A DNA stretch of 64,000 nucleotides, taken from Myotis daubentonii (taxonomy: Eukaryota; Chordata; Mammalia; Chiroptera; Vespertilionidae). This document shows positions 24,660 through 36,257 of this stretch, piece after piece. Made by a program: the position numbers and the translations under genes. The stretch's first letter is position 1. Each line of letters opens with the position of its first letter. The DNA lies in assembly GCF_963259705.1 (NCBI RefSeq), contig NC_081842.1:92804433-92868432 (forward strand), read 5' to 3'. Below the pieces are notes generated by a model. It saw only the letters and a list, made by a program, of their open reading frames with translations. It was not told the DNA's origin and made no database searches.

Positions 24660-25424
24660 TACTTTATATAATACAGAGATTATATGCAAATTGACCATCA
24701 CACCCTCACAAGATGGCTGCCTATGACCAGACCAGCAGGCTGCGTAGGGTGCAGGCCAGCATGGGGGTTAGTGAGGGGGTTAGTGTAAATCAGATCATAT
24801 CACTGCCCTATTTATAAACCCAATCATTAAATTTACTAAAATCTTCAAGCATCTCCCCATGCTCCTGGTGTGGTTCAGCCTCTTCCCCCTTCCCTTCACT
24901 CAGATTATTCTGTTATTTTTTCCTGACCACTGAGTTCCTGCAACACATGACTGAAAAAGCAAGCTGTGTGAGGTGGCCAGGCTGGCAGGGGGGTTGGTGA
25001 GGGATGACCAAACGACTGAACAGCGGACTGTGTGGGGCGACCAGGCTGGCAGAGGGAGGCAGTTGGTGGTGACTAGGCCGACAGGGGGGGGCGCAGTAAG
25101 GGGTGACCAGGCCAGCAAAGGGAGCAGTTAGGAGCAACCAGTCTGGCAGGGAGGGGATAGTTGGAGGTAACCTGGCTGGCAGTGGTGGGCAGTTAGAGAT
25201 GACCAGGCCAGCAGGGGGGGCCAGTTAGGGGCGACCAGGCAGTCAGGCAGGTGGGCGATTAGGAAACAGTGGTCCCGGATTGTGAGAGGGATGTCCGACT
25301 GCCGGTTGAGGCCCAATCCCTGGCAGTTGGACATCCCCCAAGGGGTACCGGATTGGAGAGGGTGTAGGCCAGGCTGAGGGGAGTCCCCCCCCACATGCAT
25401 GAATTTCATGCACTGGGCCTCTAG
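24660..25424 (+). mobile_element. HeliBat carrying a copy of adjacent L2 DNA
   Basis: The 5' end is decayed ('..tttatataatacagagattatatgcaaattgacc'), so its exact first base is uncertain. The 3' end is 'catgcatgaatttcatgcactgggcctctag', followed by T. The interior holds a degenerate tandem repeat of roughly 32-38 bp ('..gaccaggctggcag..gcagttgg..'). A 165-bp block at 24783-24947 interrupts that repeat and duplicates L2 sequence located 522 bp upstream, outside the element, in the same orientation. No Rep/helicase is present. Confidence 0.87.
24783..24947 (+). repeat. 165-bp direct duplication of flanking L2 inside the HeliBat
   Basis: This is the same sequence as 24261-24425. The first ~110 bases are identical and I count six substitutions in the rest (about 96% identity overall). 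It is flanked on both sides by HeliBat repeat sequence. Confidence 0.93.
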
Positions 25425-25584
25425 TGTATATATAACATATATGTACTATATAGCAAATGAATACCACACAGATATAAACATATATAGTTAAATTATATAT
25501 TTATATGCATGTATATATAATACATATGGATATATGCATGTGTATATACATATATAATAACTTAACCATGTGTTCTGGGTGTCT
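25425..25584. repeat. TA/TATG-rich low-complexity tract
   Basis: Alternating tatata/catatg sequence right after the HeliBat 3' end. It is probably an expansion at the AT-rich insertion site. Confidence 0.7.
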
Positions 25585-25690
25585 TTCCCTACACCAAAAC
25601 AGCTCTGTGAGGGCATAAGTATTTTCCACCTTGTTCTTCAAACAGTGTAGCAAATACAAATACTAGCTTCTAAAATATATATTGTATAAG
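25585..25690 (+). mobile_element. L2 relic, right part (likely 3' end)
   Basis: The text '..ctctgtgagggcataagtattttccaccttgttc..aacagtgtagcaaatac' fits the L2 3' segment ('gagggcagggactgtgtcttgttcac..'-like). It is therefore probably the far side of the L2 split by the HeliBat. Confidence 0.5.
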
Positions 25691-25947
25691 TAAACAATGT
25701 GTCAATAGTTAATGCAATACAGTAAATCAAAACAAATCTTGTTGAGGGGTAATTGCAGGCAAGTCTTATTGTTATTCCTAATTCCTTAAAGTAAAAATTG
25801 TATTCCCTCTCAAAAATATAAATGTAATTTTATTCTGGCAACAAATATCTATTGTAAGCCTAATATGTGATAAAATATTGCATTAGAGGATGGCAATTCC
25901 ATACCATGATGAGCTAAATGTGGTCTACCATTGGAAATTATTCTATA

Positions 25948-26381
25948 CTAGAGGCCCGTTGCATAAAAGTCATGCACTAGGTGGGGAGGGGGGTGTTCCA
26001 CAGCCCCGCCTGCGCCCTCTCACAGTACAGGACTCATGCAGTCTGGGACCCCTCACTCCTTACTGCCACCTGCAGTGGAGGCAGAGAGGCTCCCGCCACC
26101 ACCACTGTGCTTGCCAGCCGTGAGCCCAGCTACTGGATGAGTGGCTCACCCCCTGTGGGAGCAGGCCCTGAGCCAAGCTCATAGCTGGTGAGTACAGTGG
26201 AGGTGGCGGGAGCCTCTTCTGTCTCCGCAAGAGCACTAAGGATGTCCAACTGAGGGGAGCGGGCCTAAGCTAGAAGGCAGACATCCCCTGAGGGATTCTG
26301 GACTGCGAGAGGTTGCAGGCCAGGCTGAGGGACACCCCCCCCCCCCTCCCAGTGCACAAATGTCATGCACTGGACCTCTAG
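25948..26381. mobile_element. Palindromic HeliBat: two 3' ends, no 5' end
   Basis: The left edge is a reversed Helitron 3' end (ctagaggcccgttgc, with the hairpin 'gcataaaagtcatgc'). The right edge is a forward 3' end ('gtgcacaaatgtcatgcactggacctctag'). The flanks are A (25947) and T (26382), so the whole piece occupies one AT target. The two halves form an imperfect inverted repeat with arms of about 200 bp: for example 'gaggctcccgccaccaccac' on the left pairs with 'gtggaggtggcgggagcctc' on the right. No copy of the usual 5' TCCTATATAATAAAA terminus exists inside it. Confidence 0.87.
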
Positions 26382-27930
26382 TATTCTAATAAAATGACAA
26401 AAATGTTCAAATTATAAAAAAAAATCAATGTAAATTTCAAACTTTGATAGTGATTGTAAAAATATTAAAAGTATCATGTAAATTTTAATGTAAAATATTA
26501 GAAGTTAAATATGTAAGTTAGAAGTATAAACAATGTCTCTAAAAAGCCCAGAAACCTGACCGGGTTTTTCTTTTTTTTCTTTTTAGAGGAATAACTTTCA
26601 CTGCTGTTTAGAGTATATGATAGGAGAGGTTCAAAGCAAACAAAAAGAAATTTGTGGGCTAGTTCTGGAGCACAAGAAAGGAATGTCATGCTTTGGATAA
26701 GGATGACAGTAATAGAGATGAAGATAATTAAATGGATTTAAGAGAAACTCAGTATATAGGATTTCAAAAGCTGTTCACAAAACACCTTATCAGAATGGCT
26801 ATCCTTGAATATTCAATATAAAATGTCTAATCACTATTCACTATCAAATATAGCCTGTTTTCTTTTTCTACATAGCAGCTATCATGAACTGACAGCTTCT
26901 CACTTTTATTATTTATTGGCTTTTTTCCTTTCACCCCTTGTCCCACTCTCTCTTTAAAATGATGTGCCATGATTGCCCGGATTTTTTTTTATCCCCCCTG
27001 CTATACCCCTTGAACCTAGATCAGCCCCTAGCATAGAGCAGGCATAATAAATATTTATTGAATAAAAGATTAAATTTGGGGGCAAGAGAAAAATAGGAGT
27101 CAAAATAGCTTGCAGCTTTCCAGTACTTGAAACTGGGATGGATGGTGGTGAGTAATTTATTGATGTTAGGATCACCTGGAGCTTACCAGGAATAGAGTGG
27201 AGGAGAGGGAAGTCATAAATATGGTTTAGAATATTTTGAGTCTGAGATGGGCATACAGATACACAATTAAAAATAGCTATTAGGTATAGAAGTATAGAAC
27301 AGAAAACAAGTCATTACTAAAAACATACATTTTGGAGTTATTTGAATATATGACTGAAATTACTGTGAGTAGGGAGGAGATTGAGTAGTAATCAAAGTGT
27401 CTGATTCAGTCTACAATCTAGGCTTGAGAAAATCCAACTTTCAATGGCTGACTAAAGGAATCCATTATTTAAATACAAGCCAGTAAACAAACAAAAATAA
27501 AAAAGACAAAAATGAATGGTCAGACGCGTAGGGAAAAAAGTATTAGAGGATAATTTCATGGAAATGAGAGGAGAGTTCTAACAAAAAGGGTGAAATAATC
27601 ATTAATCCATTTAAGATAAAATGATATGAAGATCAGAAATGCACCTTGGGTTTAGCAATATGTTTGTTATTGATGTCTTTAGATACAATATTCTTTTTTG
27701 TGGAAGGTAGGAGACAGAAGATACATTGGGTTGAGTGTAAAATGCAGGGATTGGAAGTGAAAATATTCTGTTTTTTTTAAAAAAAAGATTGGCTATAAAA
27801 AGAAAGTAGTCTAAGAGGGATGTGGTGTCTAAGAACATCTTAAGGTGGGAGAGAAAGTAATGTTTAAGTGTTAAATAATATTTAGAAGAAAATGGATTAA
27901 AATAGAAGGTTGATCGTCTAATATTCTTTT
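26382..27930. other. Unique AT-rich DNA with an L2 3' end
   Basis: No gene is seen. An L2 3' tail is listed separately at 26990-27075. Frames at 26498-26689 and 27611-27838 lack recognisable content. Confidence 0.5.
26990..27075 (+). mobile_element. L2 3' end fragment
   Basis: The text '..cctagcatagagcaggcataataaatatttattgaataaaag' matches the L2 3' terminus pattern ('gcacatagtaggtgctcaataaatatttgttgaatga'-like). Confidence 0.65.
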
Positions 27931-28120
27931 TAAAAAATATTTTTATTGATTTTTTTATAGAGAGAGGGAGAGAGAGAGAGAAGAGGAAAAGAGAGAAACA
28001 TCAATGTGAGAGCAAAACAAAAATGGTCTTCCTTCTGCACACCCCTTACCATGGATCATGCCCACAACCCAGGCATGAAGCCTGAAACCTGGGCATGTGC
28101 CCCGAACTGGAATCGAACAA
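27931..28120 (-). mobile_element. VES SINE, antisense, truncated head
   Basis: Reading on the reverse strand there is a partial B-box region ('gttcgattcc', 28107-28116), a body with 'tgttgtgggcatg..', the 'gagagaaacatcaatg' complement, and the 'aatcaataaaaatattttt' tail complement. The tRNA-like A-box end is missing, so the copy is 5'-truncated. Confidence 0.8.
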
Positions 28121-29133
28121 TCTTTTCATGTACAAGTGGGAGATATGAGAACCAAATCATAGATGAAAATACTGAACTTTGATAAGAGATGCTTCCTTTA
28201 TTAAAACTCTGCTTTTATAGGAAAATTAATAGATAGAATTTGAAGATGTTCCAGTGAAATTGGCTTATATTTAACCTATGATTTAGAAAGCAATTTCATC
28301 TGATTACAAGTGGGAAAGTTTGGTGAGAAGAAACTTGCAGAATGTTAGAAAACTTTAGAAATAACAATGTGAAGGAGAGAGAATGAACTGAAGAATTACA
28401 GTAAGATTGACAGGAAGCACGTGGGTCCAAGTTCAAGGAGATCACATTTTTTTTTTAAATATCAGGTTTTAAAGATAATAAGAATAATAACAAATACATA
28501 GAATTTATTATGAACCAAGTATTGTCCTATGTTCTTATATTTTTAAAATCATATAATTAAATAAGGTATATATTAGTTTAAGATCAGAAACCTAATAAGA
28601 GTTGTGGCCAGATTAATAATTTTTACTGTGCTGTTCATTAGTGGTATGTACTATTAAAACCAATTTAAATCTTACCCTGTATTTGTAGGCCACATACCAA
28701 CCAATTTTTCCTAAACCAGCAACCAGAGGGAGAAAATATGACTCTACAATATTTCTCTCCATTTTCTAAATATTCAAAAATGGGCTACTTTACCCTCAAA
28801 CACAAGCTTTCCAGTATATATTATTTGCACTCTCTGTAAATATTCCTAATATTCTCATTTTGCTTTCTGTAGGGGCATGTGCCAATTTTCACATGTCTTA
28901 AGTTTCCCTCCCCTGGAAAAATCTTTAGTTTGTCATTGAGAGATAGCCCAAAGCCAATATGAACCTACACCCTTGTAGTTAGAAGGGAACACAGCAGAAT
29001 CTAGTGCATTTAAAACAACTATTCATGTAAACTTTAAATATCAAGGAATTACACACACATACCAGCTTTTCACAAGTTTTTGAACCTCATGCAAACAGCC
29101 ATGCTTCCCTGGATCAGCTAAATTACAAAGAAA
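28121..29133. other. Mostly unique DNA with a MIR-like fragment
   Basis: No gene is seen. About 28475-28580 ('..aataataacaaatacatagaatttattatgaaccaagtattgtcc..') reads like a decayed MIR SINE in sense orientation. The rest is unassigned. Confidence 0.45.
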
Positions 29134-29335
29134 TCTCTTTATATAAAGGCCAAGCAACCAGAATGCTGGAAAGACTGGAATGATCGGATTAACAGTTGCT
29201 TGGACACTCACTGTGGCCCCTATCAGCCCCCCAACAACCTGATTGGGGGTGAGGCCAGCCAGCCAACCACCCTCAGGCCCTCCCCCTGGCCAGCCAGACC
29301 CCAGCCATGCACAAATTCGTGTACTGGGCCTCTAG
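29134..29335 (+). mobile_element. HeliBat-type Helitron, short non-autonomous copy
   Basis: This is a 202-bp copy. The 5' end TCTCTTTATATAAAGGCCAA is similar to the copy at 11593 (both continue 'aagc-acc.gaatg.tgg'). The 3' end is 'gccatgcacaaattcgtgtactgggcctctag', with a clear hairpin. It lies between A (29133) and T (29336). Confidence 0.9.
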
Positions 29336-29514
29336 TATGTTATAAGCCACTGTAATGCATTACTAGTCTTCTGATTATTGAACATATCATAAACAACATG
29401 TATCATGCTTTCTCTTATTCACAGATCCTATAATAAAAGCTGCTCAATAAATATCAAAACAAAATTAATAGCATACAATGAACAATTTTCATTTTGTGTG
29501 GTATAAATTACCTA

Positions 29515-29995
29515 TACAAATTTTAATTGAATTTATTGGGGTAACATTGGCTGATAAAATTAAAATTATGTATATTTCAGGTATACAATTCTATAGTACA
29601 TCATCTGGATATTGTTTTGTGTGTTCACCATACCAAGTCAAGCTTTTTCTCATCACCATTTATCCCCCTTTATCATCTTCTACCTCCCTAAACCCTCCCT
29701 TCCCTCTTATAACACCATCCTATTCTCTGTGCCTATTTAGTTGTTTTTTCCTTCTTTACTTAATCCCTTTACCTTTTTACCCAGCCCCAAACCCTCCTCC
29801 CCACTGACAGCTGTCAGTCTGTTCTCTGTGTCTATGAGTCTGTTTCTATTTATTTGTTAGTTTATTTCATTCATTACATTTAACATAAAAGTGAAATCAT
29901 ATGGTACCTGTCTTTTTCTGACTGGCTTATTTCATATTATTCTCCAGGTCCATCCATTCTGTTGCAAAAAATAAGATTTGTTGCTAGCAATTTGT
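29515..29995 (-). mobile_element. L1 3' end, antisense
   Basis: The reverse strand of an L1 3' UTR is recognisable from '..aattgaatttattggggtaacattgg', '..cctccccactgacagctgtcag', '..tctgactggcttatttcatattattctccaggtccatcc'. The plus-strand 109-codon frame here is an artefact. Confidence 0.78.
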
Positions 29996-30234
29996 CTTTT
30001 AAGTTATTAGAATTTTATACCAAAAAAAAAAAAAAATGGGCACTGCCTTGGGAAAGACTCAGTAGTATACAAAGGACAAAGTCAAAAGGGTCAAATTAAG
30101 GGAGTTTTATTAAAGATCTTATTTACAAATATTTGGTCAATGGAAAGAGAAGTTGATGAAGGATGGTTGAAAACTACGGGGAAGCCCCCAAGACTAAAGT
30201 AGCAAAGACACTGAGTTTACTAAGCTCATTGATC

Positions 30235-30755
30235 TGAAACATTACTCAGCCTTAAAAAAAGAATATCTTGCCATTTTCAACAAGATGGATAAATCTGGAG
30301 AACATTGTGCTAAGAAAAATAAACCAAACATATCAAGAAAAATATTGTGTGATATCACTTATATGAGGAATCTAAAATAATCATAGAAGCAGAGAGTAGA
30401 ATGATGTTTACCAAGGACTAGGGTGAGGAGAAAATAAGAAATGTTGCTCAAAACGTGCAAAATTTTAGTTATGCAGGATGACTAAGTTCAGGAGCTTTAA
30501 TGTACAGCATGATGACTACAGTTAATAATACCATATTTTATATATGAAATTTGCCACAAGGATAGATAGAAAATGTTCTCACTACAAAATAAAACACAAA
30601 AGCATGGTAACTACATGAGGTGATGGATATGTTAATTAGCTTGATTGTGGTGATTATTTCACAATGTATACTTATCAAAACATCAGGTTGTACATCTTAA
30701 ATATATACCATTTTATTTGCCAATTATACCACAATAAATCTAGGAAAAATATGCT
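30235..30755 (+). mobile_element. L1M-type 3' UTR, sense
   Basis: The text '..attactcagccttaaaaaaag', '..atggataaatctggagaacattgtgctaag', '..tgtacagcatgatgactacagttaataatacc..', and '..ttaattagcttgattgtggtgattatttcacaatgtatac..' is the L1MA/MB-type 3' UTR. It belongs to a different subfamily from the antisense copy on its left, so the pair is not one twin-primed insertion. Confidence 0.8.
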
Positions 30756-31985
30756 CATTGATCCATACAGATGAAGAAGGAGAGAAATTAGTCTTCTTCT
30801 CATTCAAGAGAAACCTCTGTTATTTACATTGAAATGCTTGGAGTAGTATGGTGTGTAGCCTTACCTATCATTTTTGTGACAGGAATAGCAATTTTGGTTT
30901 TCAGGTTTGATCACAACACTCTATTCATTAGTATGACAGCTCAACAATGGGCAATACTTATGGTCTCTGAACTAGTAAAGTAAAAGCTAGTTTTTACTTT
31001 TTCCCTCATCCACAAGAACTATTATTCTACATTTGAAAATACAATGTAAATTTTATAAGGTTCTCAGCAGTGAATTTTGACATTTTTATTCTAGAAAGGC
31101 TGACAAAGGGAGGAAATGGGAGGGAGTCAGAGTCACTGCCGGGTTCCACACAGCTTGCTGTTTGTCACAGCCTAAACTCATCATGGATATGAGGTTATGA
31201 AAGATCTGCTGGAAGAATGCGGATTCTACCTGAACATTTCAGAATTTTATTAAAGTGATTTCATTAAGATGAAAATTAATACTTAACTCTGTTAACTGCT
31301 GAGATGTGAGGAAATGTGCAGTGTTGAGGCACATTACCCTCCCAGGCAGAGCAAGTAATGTAAGGTAGAAAAGGAATAGAAGAAATGAAGGCGGTGGGGC
31401 AAACAAAAGATAAATCTATGGTGTTTAAGAAAGTGTAGGAAAAGAAAAAAATATAGAAAGACAGGGAGTACCATAATTGAAGGCATAAAAACAAAATAGA
31501 AACTGACATAAAAATATTCTCATTAACTTCAATTTTATTATGCATTATTCAATATATCTTGAATTACTCAAAAATTCTGCTTATTTATTTCTTAAATCTA
31601 TTTCTCAAAGTTTAATTGTACAACTTTCAGTCCAAATATTGGCTTAATGAAGTCTTTATTATGTTTACATATATTGCTACAGGGGAAAGGCTATACAGGG
31701 TACTGGATAGAAGCTTGGGTTACATCTGGTTTTAAAGTAAAATATTGGGTAAAATATTCACTCTCTCTGGGCCTCAATTTTCTCAAATGTAACATTTGAT
31801 TAGTTACAATAGTACTTACCACATGCTGTGGATATACGTATTACCTGAATTAATACATGAAAATACTAAAATTACTGATTCTCAAATAGTATATGCTTAA
31901 TAATATTACAATGATTATGAACATTTGCAGGGTATTAACTTGTGCCTGTGCATAAATAGTTCTAATAATATTTACTAGATTACAT
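30756..31985. other. Unique non-coding DNA
   Basis: I see no gene and no recognisable repeat. The reverse frame at 31276-31545 (89 codons) is phenylalanine- and serine-rich and has no family resemblance that I recognise. Confidence 0.5.
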
Positions 31986-31989
31986 GGTT

Positions 31990-32760
31990 TTTAAAACTGT
32001 TTATTTTGGATTAATTTAAGGCATACATAAAAGTTGCCAAAATAATACCAAGCTTTTTTTTTTCTTATTCCTTTATTTTGATTTTTTCTATGCAAGTATT
32101 TTATGTAACCAAAGTCCTCGTAAAATCATAACATTAGCAACAGTACAATACTGAACAATTAACCAAATTATAGGCTAATTAAACTTTATTAGGTTTTCTA
32201 TTAACTTGTTTTAATGTTTCAGAGTTCTATCCAGTATTCACATTACATACAGTTGTTTTTTCTCTTTAATACCTTCCAAGTTTTGAAGTTTCTCAGTCTT
32301 TCTTTGTCTTTCATCATGTTGACGCTTGAAGAGTATTGAGCAGTTGTTGTGGAATGTCCCTTTATTGGGGTTTGTCTGATGATTTCTCATCATAAAATTG
32401 ACGCTATGCATTTTTTGAAAGAATACCATAAAAGCGATGCTGTATCCTTTTCAGTGAATCATAGCTAGTGGTTATAATATTAGTACATGTAACTAAAGAT
32501 GTTGTTAAACTTAATCACTTCAAGGTGGCGCCTTTCAGCTGTCTCTTCAGTACACTTACTATCTTTCCCTTTGTTTTTAATAAATATCTTGGGGACATAC
32601 TTTGAGATTATGACACACTGGTTGTCCTTATTCTTTTGCCTAATAATTTTAGCCTTTATCATGGATCTTATCTTGAAGATTTACTATTGTGGGGTTTGCC
32701 TCATGGTAATTTTCTGTTTTCCTCATCTTCTTCGTCAATTTAAATTGTATTATAAGAAAT
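31990..32760 (-). mobile_element. Ancient L1M-type repeat, probably antisense
   Basis: The text '..ccagtattcacattacatacagttg..', '..ctcagtctttctttgtctttcat..', '..gggtttgtctgatgatttctcat..', '..aggtggcgcctttcagctgtctc..', and '..tcttggggacatactttgagattatg' matches a common ancient mammalian L1M-type repeat. The subfamily and the exact part of the element are uncertain. Confidence 0.55.
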
Positions 32761-32947
32761 AAATCTGTCTGTCATACCCCAATACTTATTTAGTAGATTA
32801 TTTTATCAATAAGAACTTATGACATTTTTATGGTTAAAGTTCAAAATTATTATTTATTTTTTTGTTCAATTTTTTTTTCTAGCTTTTACCACTATGATAT
32901 TTTTCAGATTAATTGGCTTCTGTTCTGTTGTTGTTGTGTTTTTTTTT

Positions 32948-33158
32948 AATAATATATTTTAATTGATTTCAGAGAGAGGAAGAAAAGGAAAGAGAGATAG
33001 AAACATTGATGATGGAGACATCAATTGGCTGCCTCCCACACATCCCCTTCTGGGGATAGAACCAGCAAATCAGGAATGTGCCTTAACCAGGAATTGAGCT
33101 GGCAACCTTCTGGTGCATGGAACAATGTTCAACCAACAGAGCCACACCAGCTAGGCTC
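32948..33158 (-). mobile_element. VES SINE, antisense
   Basis: The tail complement 'aatatattttaattgattt' comes first, then 'agatagaaacattgatgatgg', and a decayed tRNA-like head ends near 'gagccacaccagctagg'. The flanks share 'tgtgtt.ttttaataat', a probable target duplication. It is one of the more diverged VES copies. Confidence 0.8.
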
Positions 33159-34529
33159 CTGTGTTCTTTTAATAATCCCTAATCATTTTTTCTTTACTTT
33201 CTGAAAACATAAGATGTTCCAGTTCTTATTATATAACCTCTGCCTTGAAGTCATTCACTTCTCTAAGAAGTCATGTTTCCTTTCATAGGAGAATGGTGTT
33301 TAGAAAGCAAAATGGAAGACTAGATATGCTAATTTATGTTAGGGTGTTGTTGTTCGCAGCATGCATACATATATATGCATATCAATATGACTGTTTTTAT
33401 CCCTGTGTGTACATATCCATATATATGTATCTATATATGTATAGATAAACACAGAATTCAATAGATTTGCATAATAAAACTAATCAGTTTATAAAGCTAT
33501 TTTATAGTAAATGTCTCAGCTATGAAGTTAAAAATATGACTACATTTTGAAAAAAATGGATACTTAGCCAAAGTAGAACTGTGGGGTACTCTAGGACAGC
33601 TGCAAGGTTGCAAAAACATATATGTAATATAGAATAATCACATGCATGTTTAAGGAGCAAACTTAATAATTAAATTGTCCTCTTTTTCAGGAGAGGAAAA
33701 ACTGAAGAAGAAATCAAAACGATAAAGAAGGAGTTTCACAAATCAGCTAGGTCAGTATGGTAGGAGTGAAATACATTAGAACTCAAATTCCATTATTTAA
33801 TACCAGAGAGACCTCCCTGAGAAGGAAGAGAAGGAGAGAGAGAAGGAACAGGGGTTGGGGAGAAGAAGGAGGAAGATAGGAGGGGGGGTGGGGGAGAAGA
33901 AAGAGGAGGAAGATTGGAGAAATAGAGATTTAAAAAAACTCTAGGCATATTCATTTCTGATCTCAAATTTGAATGAGACTAATTATGGCTTTCTTAAAAT
34001 ACCAATAGGATGAGCAGAATATAGAATGAAAAGAATATTTTTGTGTGTTTTCTAATACAACTGAGATATAGAATGTCAGATTGGAAACCTATCAAAGTTA
34101 GTTGGAAAGCAAAATCTGAGAATTATCCTTTAAGTTAGATCTGATAAGGAACATGGAGCAAGTAGGCTGACAGTTCAGTTTAGAATGCAATAAATATATT
34201 TAAGCTTTACCACACTTACTGTAATCAGAAACAAGTATTGTTAAGAAAAGGTAGTAAGTCATCATGATTGATGAATTACAGGCATCAGCAAACAGAGTGA
34301 ACTGTAGGTGGTACAGGGAAAGAAAGGCAAAGATTATCATTGGCCCTTTGAGTCCAATGTTGTGGTTCAGCATTGTTACTTAAAACATTATTTGGAAGGA
34401 AAAATATGCCTCTCTGCTGGTAGCACTCCTGGGAAATTCTTAGACAGAATTAACTACTAATATTCAGGCCTGAAATGGTAGAAACTGTGCACTTGTGTGA
34501 ATATAATCTGTTCAAAAGACAAGTCCCAT
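33159..34529. other. Unique DNA with a polypurine tract
   Basis: No gene is seen. A strongly purine-biased stretch (GA/GGA rich) lies at about 33800-33930. The remaining sequence is unassigned. Confidence 0.5.
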
Positions 34530-35095
34530 GACATGACCCCCCTCCCACACCAGAATAATAGTCCCCTTGAAGATATCCAAATCCTAATCTCTGGAAATTT
34601 TGAATATGCTATGAACATTGCAAAAGAGATCTTGAATACGTTATTAAGGTTAAAACCTTGAGCTGAGATTTTATGGATTATCTAGGTAGATCTAATCTAA
34701 TTACATGAGTCCACAAAACCCAAGAATATGAGAAGCAAGATTTGATCCATCATTAGTGGCTTTGAAGAAACATGAAGGGGCCACAAGCCAAAGAATGAGG
34801 TGGCTTTTGAAAGGTAGGATTAGACCACAATTTACAGCCAGCAAGAATAGGTAGCCTTTGGTTCTAAATGGCAAGGGACAGCAGCAACTGAATCTAATAA
34901 CAGATTTTCCCCTAGAGCCTCTGGGAAGGAACAACACTCTTATATCTTGATCTTAGCACAATGAGTCCTGTCAGATTTATGACTTATAGAAATTGCATGA
35001 TAATAGATTTGTGTGGTTTTAAGCCTCTATTTTGTTGTAAATTGTTATAATTTGGGCAACTTGTTATAGCAGCAGTAGGAATTAATACACTGAGT
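34530..35095 (+). mobile_element. MLT1-type MaLR solo LTR, sense
   Basis: The text is a decayed MLT1 LTR: 'cagaataatagtccccttgaagatatccaaatcctaatctctgg', '..tctaattacatgagtcc..', '..ttcccctagagcctctgggaaggaacaacac', '..atcttgatcttagcacaatgag', '..taatagatttgtgtggttttaagcc..', and the end '..ttgttatagcagcagtaggaattaatacac'. No internal retroviral sequence is present, so it is a solo LTR. It gives no functional protein. Confidence 0.85.
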
Positions 35096-35149
35096 TTTGC
35101 CTTAATTCTGTACACTTGGAAAAAAGTTCAGCAAGGCTAAATGATTAAT

Positions 35150-35231
35150 TTGAAAGCAGAATGATTAATTTTAGAATACTAAAATAATAAAAAGGAAAAT
35201 GAATCTTTATTCAGCACTGATTATGTATTGA
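35150..35231 (+). mobile_element. MIR SINE, left piece
   Basis: The text '..ctttattcagcactgattatgtatt' is the MIR core start ('tattgagtgcttactatgtgcc'-like). It is cut by the HeliBat at 35232 and appears to resume at 35927. Confidence 0.5.
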
Positions 35232-35926
35232 CTAGAGGCCCAGTGCACAAATTCATGCACCTTGAAAGGAACTGTGGGCCACAAGGCTGTGGTGGGCACA
35301 GGGTTGGGTCTCAGCCCATCCTCCATGCCTCTGCCCAGCACCTCCCGCCACAGCCCTTAAGTCCCCTGTCTGCCAGCAACCCCGCTCCCATCGCCACTGC
35401 TCCCACATGCTGACAACGCCAGCCCCACTCTCACCCACTGATGGTGCAGAACAATTGGGGCCAGTGCCAGCAGTGGGTGCAAGCAGGGCTGGTGCCATCA
35501 ACAGGTGTGAGTGGAGGCTGCTGCCCCAATCACCCTTCAGGAGCAAGGGGAGGTGAAGAAGCCCTCAGGGGTATTGGGGTTGGCAGTCACTGCTCACACC
35601 CGCTGACAGTGCCAAGCGATCCGGGCCAGCACCAGGTGCCAGCAGCAGGTGTGAGCGCCAGGAGGGACCGCAGCACTTGGAAGCAAAGAATTTTCAGTAA
35701 CCACCAGAGGCTCGCCCCAATGACAGCGACCAGCGCCCTGACTTGGTCTGGCTCCTCCCACTTACCTGCTCCACCATCCTGCCACGGCCAACCCCCCCCC
35801 CCCCCATGTTCTGTGCACACCCCCTGGTGGTCAACGCACATCATGGCAACCAGTTGTTCAGTTGTTCAGTTGTTCGGTTATTCTGCCATTCAGTCTATTT
35901 GCATATTAGGGTTTTATATATGTAGA
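35232..35926 (-). mobile_element. HeliBat-type Helitron, antisense, inserted in a MIR
   Basis: The left edge is a reversed 3' end 'ctagaggcccagtgcacaaattcatgcac', with the hairpin. The right edge is a reversed 5' end '..tctatttgcatattagggttttatatatgtaga'. The flanks are A (35231) and T (35927). The GC-rich body has no helicase frame; the 167-codon frame across it is low in family resemblance and has shadows in other frames. Confidence 0.9.
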
Positions 35927-36110
35927 TTATGTTTAGCATCTTAAAAAATTATCATATATAATCATCTCAGCAACCCTACCAGGTAGGTATCATTTTGCTC
36001 ATTCTATACATGTGGAAACTGATACTTAGTCGGGGAGCCTGAATAACATTCTGAAGGGTAGATGATTGTGAAAGTGTGAGATTATAAATTCCAGCTTATG
36101 CAAGACAAGC
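35927..36110 (+). mobile_element. MIR SINE, right piece
   Basis: The text '..tcatctcagcaaccctaccaggtaggtatcattttgctcattctatacatgtggaaactg' is the familiar MIR body, so the HeliBat split one MIR. Confidence 0.7.
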
Positions 36111-36257
36111 TTCAAATTGATATTCACTGAGGGGCCATGTTTCTTAAAACATCTGGTCAGTGGTAAGTCCTCTGATATGTGCTTCACCTGCATTGTCTTA
36201 TTTGCAAACAGTTTTGCTGCATTGACTATAAGCAGCCACTTTAAAGAAGGAACACAT

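Noticed and set aside
29515..30755. A second twin-primed L1 (antisense arm followed by sense arm)
   Set aside because: The two arms come from different L1 types, are separated by about 240 bp of other DNA, and no enclosing target duplication was seen.
34530..35095. A host exon near 34701-34937 on the reverse strand
   Set aside because: The region is an MLT1-type LTR; the frame has no start context or splice-site support.
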